Shown here piece by piece: positions 1 through 7,732 of a stretch of DNA of 62,527 nucleotides; position 1 is the stretch's first letter; every line of letters begins with the position of its first letter. Origin of the DNA: Candidatus Poribacteria bacterium (GTDB taxonomy: Bacteria; Poribacteria; WGA-4E; WGA-3G); the NCBI GenBank assembly GCA_022821965.1, contig JAJECN010000021.1, forward strand, positions 1 to 62,527. Reading direction: 5' to 3'. Position numbers and translations under genes: made by a program. The notes under the pieces are model-generated. The model saw only the letters and a list, made by a program, of their open reading frames with translations. It did not search any database and had not been told where the DNA came from.

Positions 1-1
1 G

Positions 2-1549
2 GATGCAATCGTAGGCTACAATGAGGCATTCACTCTTCAACTGCCCGTCACAGCAGTAGCGGAGTCATTAGTAGCAACAACAGAGACACCCTTGACAGAG
101 GTAACGCTGAGCGGCAGCGTTGTGACCCTCACACTCAGCGGACGTGCTTACGATTCATCACGTTATGACATTGAGCGTGCGTTGACGATATCTGGTATAG
201 AAGGTGTCACGGTTTACAGGACAAGCCGCGTAAGTGACACACAAGTGACAATAACACTGAGTTTCTCTGGAAACATAGACACCGATGGGACACTTACTTT
301 GGAGGTCGGTGCAGGTGCGATCATAGGTTACGATAAACCCTTTACTTTTGAGTTTCCAGTCACCGCCGTTGAGGAGTCATTAGTAGCGACAACAGCGGCA
401 CCCTTGACAGAGGCAACGCTGAGCGGCAGCGTTGTGACCCTCACACTCAGCGGACGTGCTTACGATTCATCACGTTATGACATTGAGCGTGCGTTGTCCT
501 TCTCCGGTATTGAAGGTGTCACGGTTTACAGGATAAGCCGCGTAAGCGACACGGAAGTGATAATAACACTGAGTTTCTCTGGAAACATAGACACCGATGG
601 GACACTTACTTTGGAGGTCGGTGCAGGTGCGATCGCAAGTTACAATAAACCCTTTACCTTTGAATTCCCTGTCACAGCGGTAGCAGAGTCGTTAGTCGCA
701 ACAACGGAAGCGCCCTTGACAGAAGCAACCCTAAATGGAAGTATTGTGACCCTCACACTCAGTGGACGTAGTTTCATCGATGGACAGGACATCGTGGATG
801 CGTTGTCGTTCTCCGGCATTGATGGTGTTTCTGTTAAAAGTAGTATAGATTATGGTCAATATGAAGTGAACCGTGTAAGTGACACAGAAGCAAGGATTAC
901 CCTATCATTCTCTGGTAACATTGACGTGGATTCTACTTTTAGCCTCACTGTCGGTGCGGATGCCATAAACTACAATAAACCCTTTACCTTTGAGTTTCCA
1001 GTCACAGCTGTTGAGGAGTCACTGGTTGTGTCAACGGAGACCCCTTTAACAGAAGCAACCCTCTACGGCAATCGGGTCATATTGACACTTAATGGGCGTA
1101 ATGTTATATGGTGGTTAGAAGATGTTGAAGATGCTGTGACGGTGTCTGGCATTGAAGGTCTAACCGTTGGAGAAGGTGGTGGTCGTTTTGGAGAAGATAA
1201 CTATTATACCGATGACGATTCACAGGTCGCCGTACCGCTTTCCTTCTCTGGTGACATTGACGAAGATGCTACCCTCACTCTCACCGTGGAAGCGGGTGCC
1301 ATAGCAGGCTACGATGAGGCACTCACCTTAGAGTTTCCCGTTCCGGCAGTAGAAGAATCACTTACGGTTTCATCTGGGTTTATCTTGACAGAGGCATCAC
1401 TTAGCGATAGTGTTGTCACCCTCACACTCAGTGGGCGTAACTTCTACCCTTATTTGAGGAGCGGACACAAGGCTTTGTCGTTTTCGGGAATTGAAGGTGT
1501 ATCTATTAATCCTGATAGTGTGTCTGGGCCAAGGCACGGATTAAGATAG
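2..1549 (+). CDS. Giant repeat-rich surface protein, 5' part (cut by window edge, frameshifted)
   Basis: The frame is open from base 2, so the true start lies left of the window; the TTG at 92 is only a repeat boundary. It encodes tandem beta-rich repeats of about 95-104 residues. Each opens with a PLTEATL-type motif and a VTLTLSGR strand, then a VSGIEGV motif, then an RVSDTE motif, and ends in a TLTLxVxAxAI strand. Four complete copies and a fifth broken copy are visible. The same repeat occurs seven times in the protein at 7733, so they are paralogous modules, probably Ig-like adhesive domains (inference from composition). The frame stops with TAG at 1547-1549 in mid-repeat, and the repeat resumes at once in another frame. 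A missing G in the GGG at 1526-1528 would explain this. No start or promoter is visible. Confidence 0.8.
   Translation, partial: DAIVGYNEAFTLQLPVTAVAESLVATTETPLTEVTLSGSVVTLTLSGRAYDSSRYDIERALTISGIEGVTVYRTSRVSDTQVTITLSFSGNIDTDGTLTLEVGAGAIIGYDKPFTFEFPVTAVEESLVATTAAPLTEATLSGSVVTLTLSGRAYDSSRYDIERALSFSGIEGVTVYRISRVSDTEVIITLSFSGNIDTDGTLTLEVGAGAIASYNKPFTFEFPVTAVAESLVATTEAPLTEATLNGSIVTLTLSGRSFIDGQDIVDALSFSGIDGVSVKSSIDYGQYEVNRVSDTEARITLSFSGNIDVDSTFSLTVGADAINYNKPFTFEFPVTAVEESLVVSTETPLTEATLYGNRVILTLNGRNVIWWLEDVEDAVTVSGIEGLTVGEGGGRFGEDNYYTDDDSQVAVPLSFSGDIDEDATLTLTVEAGAIAGYDEALTLEFPVPAVEESLTVSSGFILTEASLSDSVVTLTLSGRNFYPYLRSGHKALSFSGIEGVSINPDSVSGPRHGLR
92..715 (+). repeat. Two near-identical 312-bp tandem coding repeats
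   Basis: Copies at 92-403 and 404-715 are nearly identical in nucleotide sequence over most of their length, for example across the VTLTLSGRAYDSSRYD segment. This suggests recent duplication or gene conversion of one 104-residue Ig-like module. Later copies in the same gene match only at protein level. Confidence 0.8.
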
Positions 1550-2709
1550 ATTTTGATGGCACAGATTTTGACACCGATAGCTATCTCACCTTTACATTAG
1601 ATGAAGATGGAATTGCTGGATACAGCGGTGAGGCGTTGACAGCACAAATACCGGTTACAGCCATAAAGCAATCGGGCGCGACGGTTCGAATCTCGCCAAA
1701 TCCTATCGTATCTGTTCCTATCGGAAAGCAGATGAATATTAACCTAAATATCATAGATGGTAAAAATGTAGCAGGTTTTCAGGCAGTCGTCTGGTATGAT
1801 TATGAGACGCTAACATACCTGAAAAGTGCTAAAGGCGACTATCTACCCGCGGATGCACACTTTGTGGTTCCTGTTGTTGCAGAGTACGAGTATTATCCGT
1901 ATCCTAATGTGCCAATCACAGCAACCGCTCTTGATGGGGTCAGCAACGGGAATGGCACGCTTGCCACTCTCACCTTTGAGGTTGATGATGTTATTGATTC
2001 CAAGATAACTTTGTCCAACGTCTATATTGTAGACCGCGCGGGAGTCCGTTGGGAAGTTGAAATTGAAGGGGCTGACGTGACGGAACCCGCACACGATGTC
2101 GTTGGCGATATTAACCGCGATGGTGTGGTAAGCATCCACGATTTGATACTCGTGAGTAAGCGTCTTGGACTGCGCGGGGAAAACCGGGCGGATATTAACA
2201 GTGATAGCATTGTTGATATTGCCGACCTTGTGCTCGCTGCGAATGCACTCGGGGCAGATGCAGCTGCGCCATCGTTGAACCCACAGATATTAGAACAGCT
2301 CACCGCAGCGGACATCAAAGGATGGCTGAATCAGGCACGGCAATTAGCACTCACCGATTCTGCATACCTACGCGGCATTACCGTGCTGGAACAACTCCTT
2401 GTTACATTGATACCAAAACAGACTGCGTTGTTAGCAAACTATCCAAACCCGTTCAACCCGGAAACATGGATACCGTATCACTTATCAAAAGATGCGGATG
2501 TTACTCTGCATATTTATGCTGTCAATGGCACCTTAGTGCGGACATTGACACTTGGACATCAACCCGCAGGAATGTATCAGAACCGTAGCCGTGCGGCGTA
2601 TTGGAATGGCAGAAACGCGTTCGGTGAGCCTGTGGCGAGTGGTGTCTATTTCTATACACTCACCGCAGGCGACTTCACGGCAACACGCAAAATGTTGATA
2701 CGGAAGTAG
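1528..2709 (+). CDS. Giant surface protein, 3' part: cohesin-like, dockerin-like and C-terminal sorting domain
   Basis: This continues the frameshifted gene above; 1528-1635 encodes the second half of the broken Ig-like repeat, and the first good internal start (TTG 1636) would be artificial. Next comes a cohesin-like beta-sandwich at about 1675-2090 (SPNPIVSVPIGKQMN, then a YDYETLTYL motif). A type I dockerin-like pair of calcium loops follows at about 2095-2260 (DINRDGVVSIHDL and DINSDSIVDIADL). A linker with a GWLNQA motif leads to a FlgD-like/T9SS type A-like tail from about 2430 (NYPNPFNPETWIPY, ending TRKMLIRK). The linker and tail are almost the same as in the protein ending at 7624. 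The protein is probably exported and assembled on the cell surface. Having cohesin-like and dockerin-like modules in one chain is notable. Confidence 0.85.
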   Translation, partial: AKARIKIDFDGTDFDTDSYLTFTLDEDGIAGYSGEALTAQIPVTAIKQSGATVRISPNPIVSVPIGKQMNINLNIIDGKNVAGFQAVVWYDYETLTYLKSAKGDYLPADAHFVVPVVAEYEYYPYPNVPITATALDGVSNGNGTLATLTFEVDDVIDSKITLSNVYIVDRAGVRWEVEIEGADVTEPAHDVVGDINRDGVVSIHDLILVSKRLGLRGENRADINSDSIVDIADLVLAANALGADAAAPSLNPQILEQLTAADIKGWLNQARQLALTDSAYLRGITVLEQLLVTLIPKQTALLANYPNPFNPETWIPYHLSKDADVTLHIYAVNGTLVRTLTLGHQPAGMYQNRSRAAYWNGRNAFGEPVASGVYFYTLTAGDFTATRKMLIRK

Positions 2710-2725
2710 CATTTAATCTAAAAGC

Positions 2726-2755
2726 ATGGAAGGGTGCTATCTTACACCCTTCCAT
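2726..2755 (+). terminator. Hairpin after the first giant gene
   Basis: A perfect 11-bp inverted repeat (ATGGAAGGGTG and its complement) with an 8-base loop lies 16 bases after the stop at 2709. It is followed by an A/T-rich but not U-rich tail, so it may be a terminator or an mRNA-stabilising hairpin. Confidence 0.6.
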
Positions 2756-2779
2756 ATTTATACGCACTGTGAAAGTTAA

Positions 2780-2917
2780 CATATAGTATATCTAAAATTC
2801 ACAGTTTCGGATTATGTGCCTCTCAAAGTTGCGAATGCCTTCAACTTCTATCACCTTGACGAACGCGATTACCTCTCGAATTCACCACAGAAATTTGACC
2901 GATATGACGTTTTATGA
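2780..2917 (+). pseudogene. Relic of a gene 3' end
   Basis: An open frame of 45 codons with no usable start follows an in-frame TAA. Its end reads like ordinary coding sequence (VANAFNFYHLDERDYL, then FDRYDVL). The TGA at 2915-2917 overlaps an ATG at 2914 in the ATGA arrangement typical of coupled genes. This suggests the surviving C-terminal end of a lost gene. The family was not recognised. Confidence 0.35.
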
Positions 2918-3036
2918 AATTTACCAAAATCGTCTCTCAGCCCTTTGGCAGCTTAGGTTTTTGGTCAATTTTAAGAGACCAGAAAATCCTGTTGTTTTCT
3001 GTGGGAGCTGGTGTTTTGTTGTTTTTTCACCACTAA
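2914..3036 (+). pseudogene. Relic of a gene 5' end (40 codons, one membrane segment)
   Basis: The frame starts MKFTKIVSQPFGSLGFW and runs into a hydrophobic stretch (ILLFSVGAGVLLFF), then stops with TAA right after two histidines. It looks like the cytoplasmic start and first transmembrane helix of a membrane protein that has lost the rest. Its ATG overlaps the stop of the preceding fragment, so the two are probably the remains of one operon junction. No ribosome binding site is evident. A real 40-residue membrane peptide cannot be excluded. Confidence 0.35.
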
Positions 3037-3436
3037 GTTCATAAAACGGATCGGACGTTTTCGGTGTTGTGTCCGAAACATCCTAATTCGTCCTTATCAG
3101 GCGACTGCTACGGACGATCTATTATGATAACCATCCAAATAGAAATGGTATTATGTTGCTTAAGTTGTAACCTCAAGGTTATAATTACAAAACTTATTGA
3201 TGTTTACATCACCGTCCCATGCTGTCTATTGGGATGACAAAACGAATTCGGTGAATTTATAGCAAGGCAATTTTTATAGCCTCTGTAGACGTTTCCACTG
3301 CTACGCGAAAACGCTGGCACAGAAATAATATTTATCAGAAAACATGGAAGATTGGAAAGATGGAAGATAACTCGCTTCCAGTCTTCCATCCATAATTGTA
3401 CATTGAAATCGAAAAACCGATGAAAAGGGGTTTATC
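3037..3436. other. Intergenic region without a recognisable gene
   Basis: No credible coding sequence was seen in these 400 bases. At 3140-3152 there is a single end (AGAAATGGTAT) of the terminal inverted repeat described at 22542, without a partner. At 3359-3390 a 9-bp perfect stem (GATGGAAGA with TCTTCCATC) lies in the leader of the following gene. Confidence 0.5.
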
Positions 3437-6400
3437 ATGAAAACACTAACCGTGAACTGGAAAACCGTACTGTCAATCTTTACAGCGGTGTTGTTAATAT
3501 ACGGTATGCAAGGGACAGGCAACGTGCAAGCACAAGACAATGCACCTGAATTAACACCCGTCAGTGACCGGACGCAGCAGGTTCAAGATACAATTGTAGC
3601 ACTGGTGCCAGGCGTAGATGCTGCCGACGATGTGACCGCTGCGCATCTGGCTTTAATTACCAACCTTAATCTGAGCAACCAGAGCATTACGGCACTGAAA
3701 GCTGGCGATTTTGATGGATTATCTGCATTGCGTTCGCTCTCCTTAGCGAAAAACACGCTGAGCAGCCTGCCTACCGGTATCTTTTCAGGTTTGTCCTCCA
3801 TAAGTAGTCTTGATTTAGGTAGCAACCAACTCAGCAGTCTGCCCACGAGTGTCTTTTCTGATTTGTCTTCCATGAGTAGGCTTAACTTGTCGTACAACAG
3901 CCTGAATAGTTTATCGGCGAATACCTTCTCCGGCCTGTCTGCGTTGACTGGTCTCGACTTAGGTAACAACCAACTCAGCAGTCTACCTGCGGATATCTTT
4001 TCCGAACTCTCTTCACTGAATTGGCTCAGTCTATCTTCTAATCAACTCAGTAGTCTACCCAACGGTCTCTTTTCCGGACTCTCTTCGTTAAATTCGCTCT
4101 ACCTGGGTGACAACACAGTTAACCTATCCATCACTGTGTCCCTGGAGAAGATTGGAGGAAACCAGTTCAAGGCAACGACAACCACCGGTGCCCCCTTTAA
4201 TATCATTCTGCCGATTACTGTTATGAATGGGAACATCGACGGTGGGGCAACTATCATCACGATTCCCACTGGTAGCGTAGAAAGTGAACTCCTTACCGTG
4301 ACCCGCCCCGCTGGTACATCGGATGCCATCACTGTAAATATTGGAACCCTACCTGAACTACCCACAAGCCATTACGGTTATAGTCTCGTCAAACCAAGCA
4401 GCGATGATATTACCCTCAGTTTTGCTCTCGGTATCCCTAAGCCTACTCACGAACCGAAAGTGAACCGCGCGCCAGTTTTCACAGAAGGGAGTAGCACGAC
4501 GCGATCAATACCTGAAAATACACCCGCCGGTGTAAACATCGGTAGCCCTGTCACCGCGACTGATATGGATGAAGACATCTTAACCTACGGTCTCAGTGGC
4601 ACAGATGCAGCATCTTTTAGCATTGTCGGCACCACTGGACAATTGCAAACTCGCGCACCTCTCGACTATGAAAAAAAGAATGTTTACGCTGTGACCGTCA
4701 CTGTTTCTGATGGTAGTGCTATGGATGCCATCGGTGTCGCCATCAACGTCACTGACGAAGAAGAGAACAACGCGCCGGTCTTCATAGAAGGCAGCGGCAC
4801 CGAACGATCCATAGCGGAGAATACGCCCGCTGGAAGAAACATCGGTAGCCCTGTCACCGCGACTGATGAGGATGAAGACATCTTAACTTATACTCTCAGT
4901 GGTGCAGACGCTGCATCCTTTGGTATCGTCAGCACCACAGGGCAGCTGAGAACTCGCGCGCCTCTCGACTATGAACAACGGAACACTTACTCGGTGGCTG
5001 TTCTCGTCTCCGATGGCAAAGGCGGAACAGACACCATAGGCGTCGCCATCAACGTCACTGACGAAGAGGAAAACAATGATCCAATCTTCGTAGAAGGCAA
5101 TGCCACGGAACGCTCAATTCCTGAGAACACGCCGGCTGGAAGAAACATTGGCAGCCCTGTCACCGCGACTGACGAGGATGAAGACATCTTAACCTACACT
5201 CTCAGTGGTGCGGATGCAGCGTCCTTTGGCATCGTCAGCACCACAGGACAGCTGAGAACTCGCGCACCTCTCGACTATGAACAACGGAACACTTACTCGG
5301 TGGCTGTTCTCGTCTCCGATGGCAAGGGTGGAACGGATACGATCGGGGTCGCTATCAATGTCACTGACATAGACGAAACCGCCACAGCACATGCGCCGGT
5401 CTTCACAGAGGGCAGTGCCACGGAACGCTCAATTCCTGAGAACACACCCGCTGGTAGAAACATTGGCAGCCCTGTCACCGCGACTGACGAGGATGGAGAT
5501 GTTTTAACTTACACTCTCAGTGGTGTAGATGCAGCGTCCTTTGGCATTGTCAGCACTACTGGGCAGTTGAGAACTCAAGCACCGCTTGATTATGAACAAA
5601 AAAACGTCTACTCGGTGGCTGTCATCGTCTCCGATGGCACGCTCACGGACACCATCGGTGTTGCTATCAACGTCACTGACGTAGATGAGAATAGTACACC
5701 GGTTTTCGCACGGAGTAGCACAACCCGATCCATACCTGAAAACACACCTACTGGAAGGAATATCGGCGAAGCAGTATCCGCCACGGATGCTGATAGTGAT
5801 GACACTTTAGCATATACCCTCAGTGGCACGGATGCGGCATCGTTTGACATCGTTCGCGCCACAGGACAACTGAAAACCAAAGCCGCCCTTGACTATGAAA
5901 CTAAAAATTCCTATTCAGTGATCGTGAAAGTTTCTGACGGCACCCTCACGAACACCATCAGGGTTACAATCATCATTATTGACATAGATGAGAGCAGTGC
6001 ACCGGTTTTTGCGGGCAGTCGCACGACGCGATCAGTGAAAGAGAATACACCTACTGGTGTAAACATCGGCAGCCCGGTGTCCGCCACTGACGATGACAAA
6101 GACACTTTGACCTATACCCTCAGTGGCACGGATGCGGCATCCTTTAGCATTGTTCGCACCACTGGACAGTTAAAAACGCGTGCACCCCTCGACTACGAAA
6201 CGAAGAACGCTTACTCGGTGACGGTCACCGTTTCCGATGGCAGGCGCACCGATTCCATCATCGTCGCTATCACCATCATTGATGTAGACGAAACGCCGCC
6301 GACTGTGGACGAATCTCCTCGACCTACTCAGATAGAGAGCGTCATCAGCATTAGTGAAATTATGTTTGGCTCGGAAAGACGCTTTACGCCGCCGCAATGG

Positions 6401-7624
6401 ATAGAATTACACAATGCCGGTCCAGACATCATCAATCTCACAGGGTGGAAACTGACGATTCAGAACCGAAAATCGTCAGAATTGACCGGACCGACAACCC
6501 GGGATGAACCGGTGGTGAATGCAACAATCATCTTTGAGGACGACTTCTGGGGGGATGCCCCAAGGATTTGGCCGAATGAGACTGTTCTGGTCGTATCAAG
6601 AGATATTGGTGATAATTCAGGAAACCTCAAAGAGGATCAGATTTATGATCTTGGCTGGAGAACAGACCTACCACTCGGTTTGTGGAGTATAATTCTCAGC
6701 ACAGAAGGCTTCTCTATAAAACTGATCGATGATCAAGGGAACTTGGTAGACGAGGCTGGAAATCTCGAGGGTGGTGTGCTGCAATGGAAGTTGCCTTATG
6801 GTCAGAATAGAGGTAGGACCAGAGCGGGGCATCGGACGTCGATGATTCGCCGATACGCTGACAGCGTCGCACTCGATGGCACCCAAGCAGGAGGCTGGAT
6901 CTCTGCTGTAGACGCGAAGTTAACACAGGATCAACTCACCTATTTTGGGGATGAGACTGACATCAGCACCCCTGGTATTGGAATTATCATCAACGACATC
7001 TCCCCAGATTACACAGAATATGATGTCAATCAGGACAGGGTCGTGAACATCTCCGATTTAGTGATCGTTGCTGGACGTATTGGGCAATCCGGACCAAATA
7101 TCGCAGATGTTAATGGCGATGGCATTGTCAATATTCAAGACTTGATACTCGTGGCGGGGGCACTTAGTCAAACACTCGCGGCACCGTCGCTGCATCCGGC
7201 ATCACTCGCAATGTTTACCACCACCGATATTCGAGGGTGGTTGGCACAAGCACACGCCTTAGACCTTGCGGATCCGAGGTTGCAAAATGGTATCCGCTTC
7301 TTAGAACAACTCCTGTTTGTCTTAGTTCCAAAAGAAACCGAACTGCTGCCGAACTACCCAAATCCGTTCAATCCTGAGACGTGGATACCCTATCGGTTGG
7401 CAGAAGATACTTTCGTCACGTTGACCATCTACGATCAGCGCGGGAGCGTCGTCCGCAGACTCAATGCCGGACACCAAACCGCCTCGGTCTATGAAAGTCG
7501 ATCAAAAGCAATCTACTGGGATGGCAGAAACGAGGTCGGGGACCGAGTTGCGAGTGGAATTTACTTCTACACGCTAACCGCTGGCGATTATTCTGCCACG
7601 CGAAAGATGCTCATTCTCAAGTAA
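3437..7624 (+). CDS. Giant surface protein: LRR, six cadherin-like repeats, lamin-tail, dockerin, sorting domain
   Basis: ATG at 3437 has an AAAAGGGG site upstream and gives a classic signal peptide ending near VQAQDN. Residues about 40-210 are leucine-rich repeats with a 24-residue period (LSSLPxxIFSGLSSL). Residues about 345-950 are six cadherin-like repeats of about 100 residues (xPVFxEGS, SIPENTPAG, VxATDxDxD, LDYE, VTVSDG, INVTDxxE). A lamin-tail domain follows (ISISEIMFGS, WIELHNAGPDIINLTGW, about 970-1150). A dockerin-like pair is at about 1195-1245 (DVNQDRVVNISDL, DVNGDGIVNIQDL), and the FlgD-like/T9SS type A-like tail ends TRKMLILK. It is probably a calcium-binding adhesin or protein-interaction scaffold on the cell surface. 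Architecture is seen directly; the role is inferred. Confidence 0.9.
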   Translation: MKTLTVNWKTVLSIFTAVLLIYGMQGTGNVQAQDNAPELTPVSDRTQQVQDTIVALVPGVDAADDVTAAHLALITNLNLSNQSITALKAGDFDGLSALRSLSLAKNTLSSLPTGIFSGLSSISSLDLGSNQLSSLPTSVFSDLSSMSRLNLSYNSLNSLSANTFSGLSALTGLDLGNNQLSSLPADIFSELSSLNWLSLSSNQLSSLPNGLFSGLSSLNSLYLGDNTVNLSITVSLEKIGGNQFKATTTTGAPFNIILPITVMNGNIDGGATIITIPTGSVESELLTVTRPAGTSDAITVNIGTLPELPTSHYGYSLVKPSSDDITLSFALGIPKPTHEPKVNRAPVFTEGSSTTRSIPENTPAGVNIGSPVTATDMDEDILTYGLSGTDAASFSIVGTTGQLQTRAPLDYEKKNVYAVTVTVSDGSAMDAIGVAINVTDEEENNAPVFIEGSGTERSIAENTPAGRNIGSPVTATDEDEDILTYTLSGADAASFGIVSTTGQLRTRAPLDYEQRNTYSVAVLVSDGKGGTDTIGVAINVTDEEENNDPIFVEGNATERSIPENTPAGRNIGSPVTATDEDEDILTYTLSGADAASFGIVSTTGQLRTRAPLDYEQRNTYSVAVLVSDGKGGTDTIGVAINVTDIDETATAHAPVFTEGSATERSIPENTPAGRNIGSPVTATDEDGDVLTYTLSGVDAASFGIVSTTGQLRTQAPLDYEQKNVYSVAVIVSDGTLTDTIGVAINVTDVDENSTPVFARSSTTRSIPENTPTGRNIGEAVSATDADSDDTLAYTLSGTDAASFDIVRATGQLKTKAALDYETKNSYSVIVKVSDGTLTNTIRVTIIIIDIDESSAPVFAGSRTTRSVKENTPTGVNIGSPVSATDDDKDTLTYTLSGTDAASFSIVRTTGQLKTRAPLDYETKNAYSVTVTVSDGRRTDSIIVAITIIDVDETPPTVDESPRPTQIESVISISEIMFGSERRFTPPQWIELHNAGPDIINLTGWKLTIQNRKSSELTGPTTRDEPVVNATIIFEDDFWGDAPRIWPNETVLVVSRDIGDNSGNLKEDQIYDLGWRTDLPLGLWSIILSTEGFSIKLIDDQGNLVDEAGNLEGGVLQWKLPYGQNRGRTRAGHRTSMIRRYADSVALDGTQAGGWISAVDAKLTQDQLTYFGDETDISTPGIGIIINDISPDYTEYDVNQDRVVNISDLVIVAGRIGQSGPNIADVNGDGIVNIQDLILVAGALSQTLAAPSLHPASLAMFTTTDIRGWLAQAHALDLADPRLQNGIRFLEQLLFVLVPKETELLPNYPNPFNPETWIPYRLAEDTFVTLTIYDQRGSVVRRLNAGHQTASVYESRSKAIYWDGRNEVGDRVASGIYFYTLTAGDYSATRKMLILK
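4783..5391 (+). repeat. Two near-identical cadherin-like coding repeats
   Basis: The second and third cadherin-like modules (about 4783-5085 and 5086-5391) share long stretches of identical DNA, including the segment coding for YEQRNTYSVAVLVSDG. This indicates recent tandem duplication or conversion within the gene. Confidence 0.7.
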
Positions 7625-7657
7625 CACAAGGAGCGCAGAACTTATGGAAACCGATTT

Positions 7658-7684
7658 GCTGGCGAGGTTTCAAACCTCGCCAGC
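7658..7684. repeat. Perfect 27-bp palindrome, GCTGGCGAGG family (copy 1)
   Basis: Two 13-base arms (GCTGGCGAGGTTT and its exact complement) flank one central base, between two giant-protein genes. Related copies occur at 24916-24944 and 51135-51155. It could form a hairpin in the transcript and act as a terminator, but copies elsewhere lie in repeats, so it is best called a REP-like element. Confidence 0.8.
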
Positions 7685-7732
7685 AGCACCTATTATGTTG
7701 CAAGTCACACTGACAAAAGGATTACGATTGTT

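Noticed and set aside
1526-1528. Programmed ribosomal frameshift at GGG
   Set aside because: No slippery heptamer and no clear downstream pseudoknot; a lost base is simpler.
4684-6105. Several minus-strand frames of 60-90 codons opposite the cadherin repeats
   Set aside because: They are repeated shadows of the plus-strand repeats with low-complexity Ser/Val-rich products and no start signals.
4468-6290. CRISPR-like spacing of repeats
   Set aside because: The repeats are about 300 bases, coding and in frame; there are no short direct repeats with unique spacers and no cas genes.
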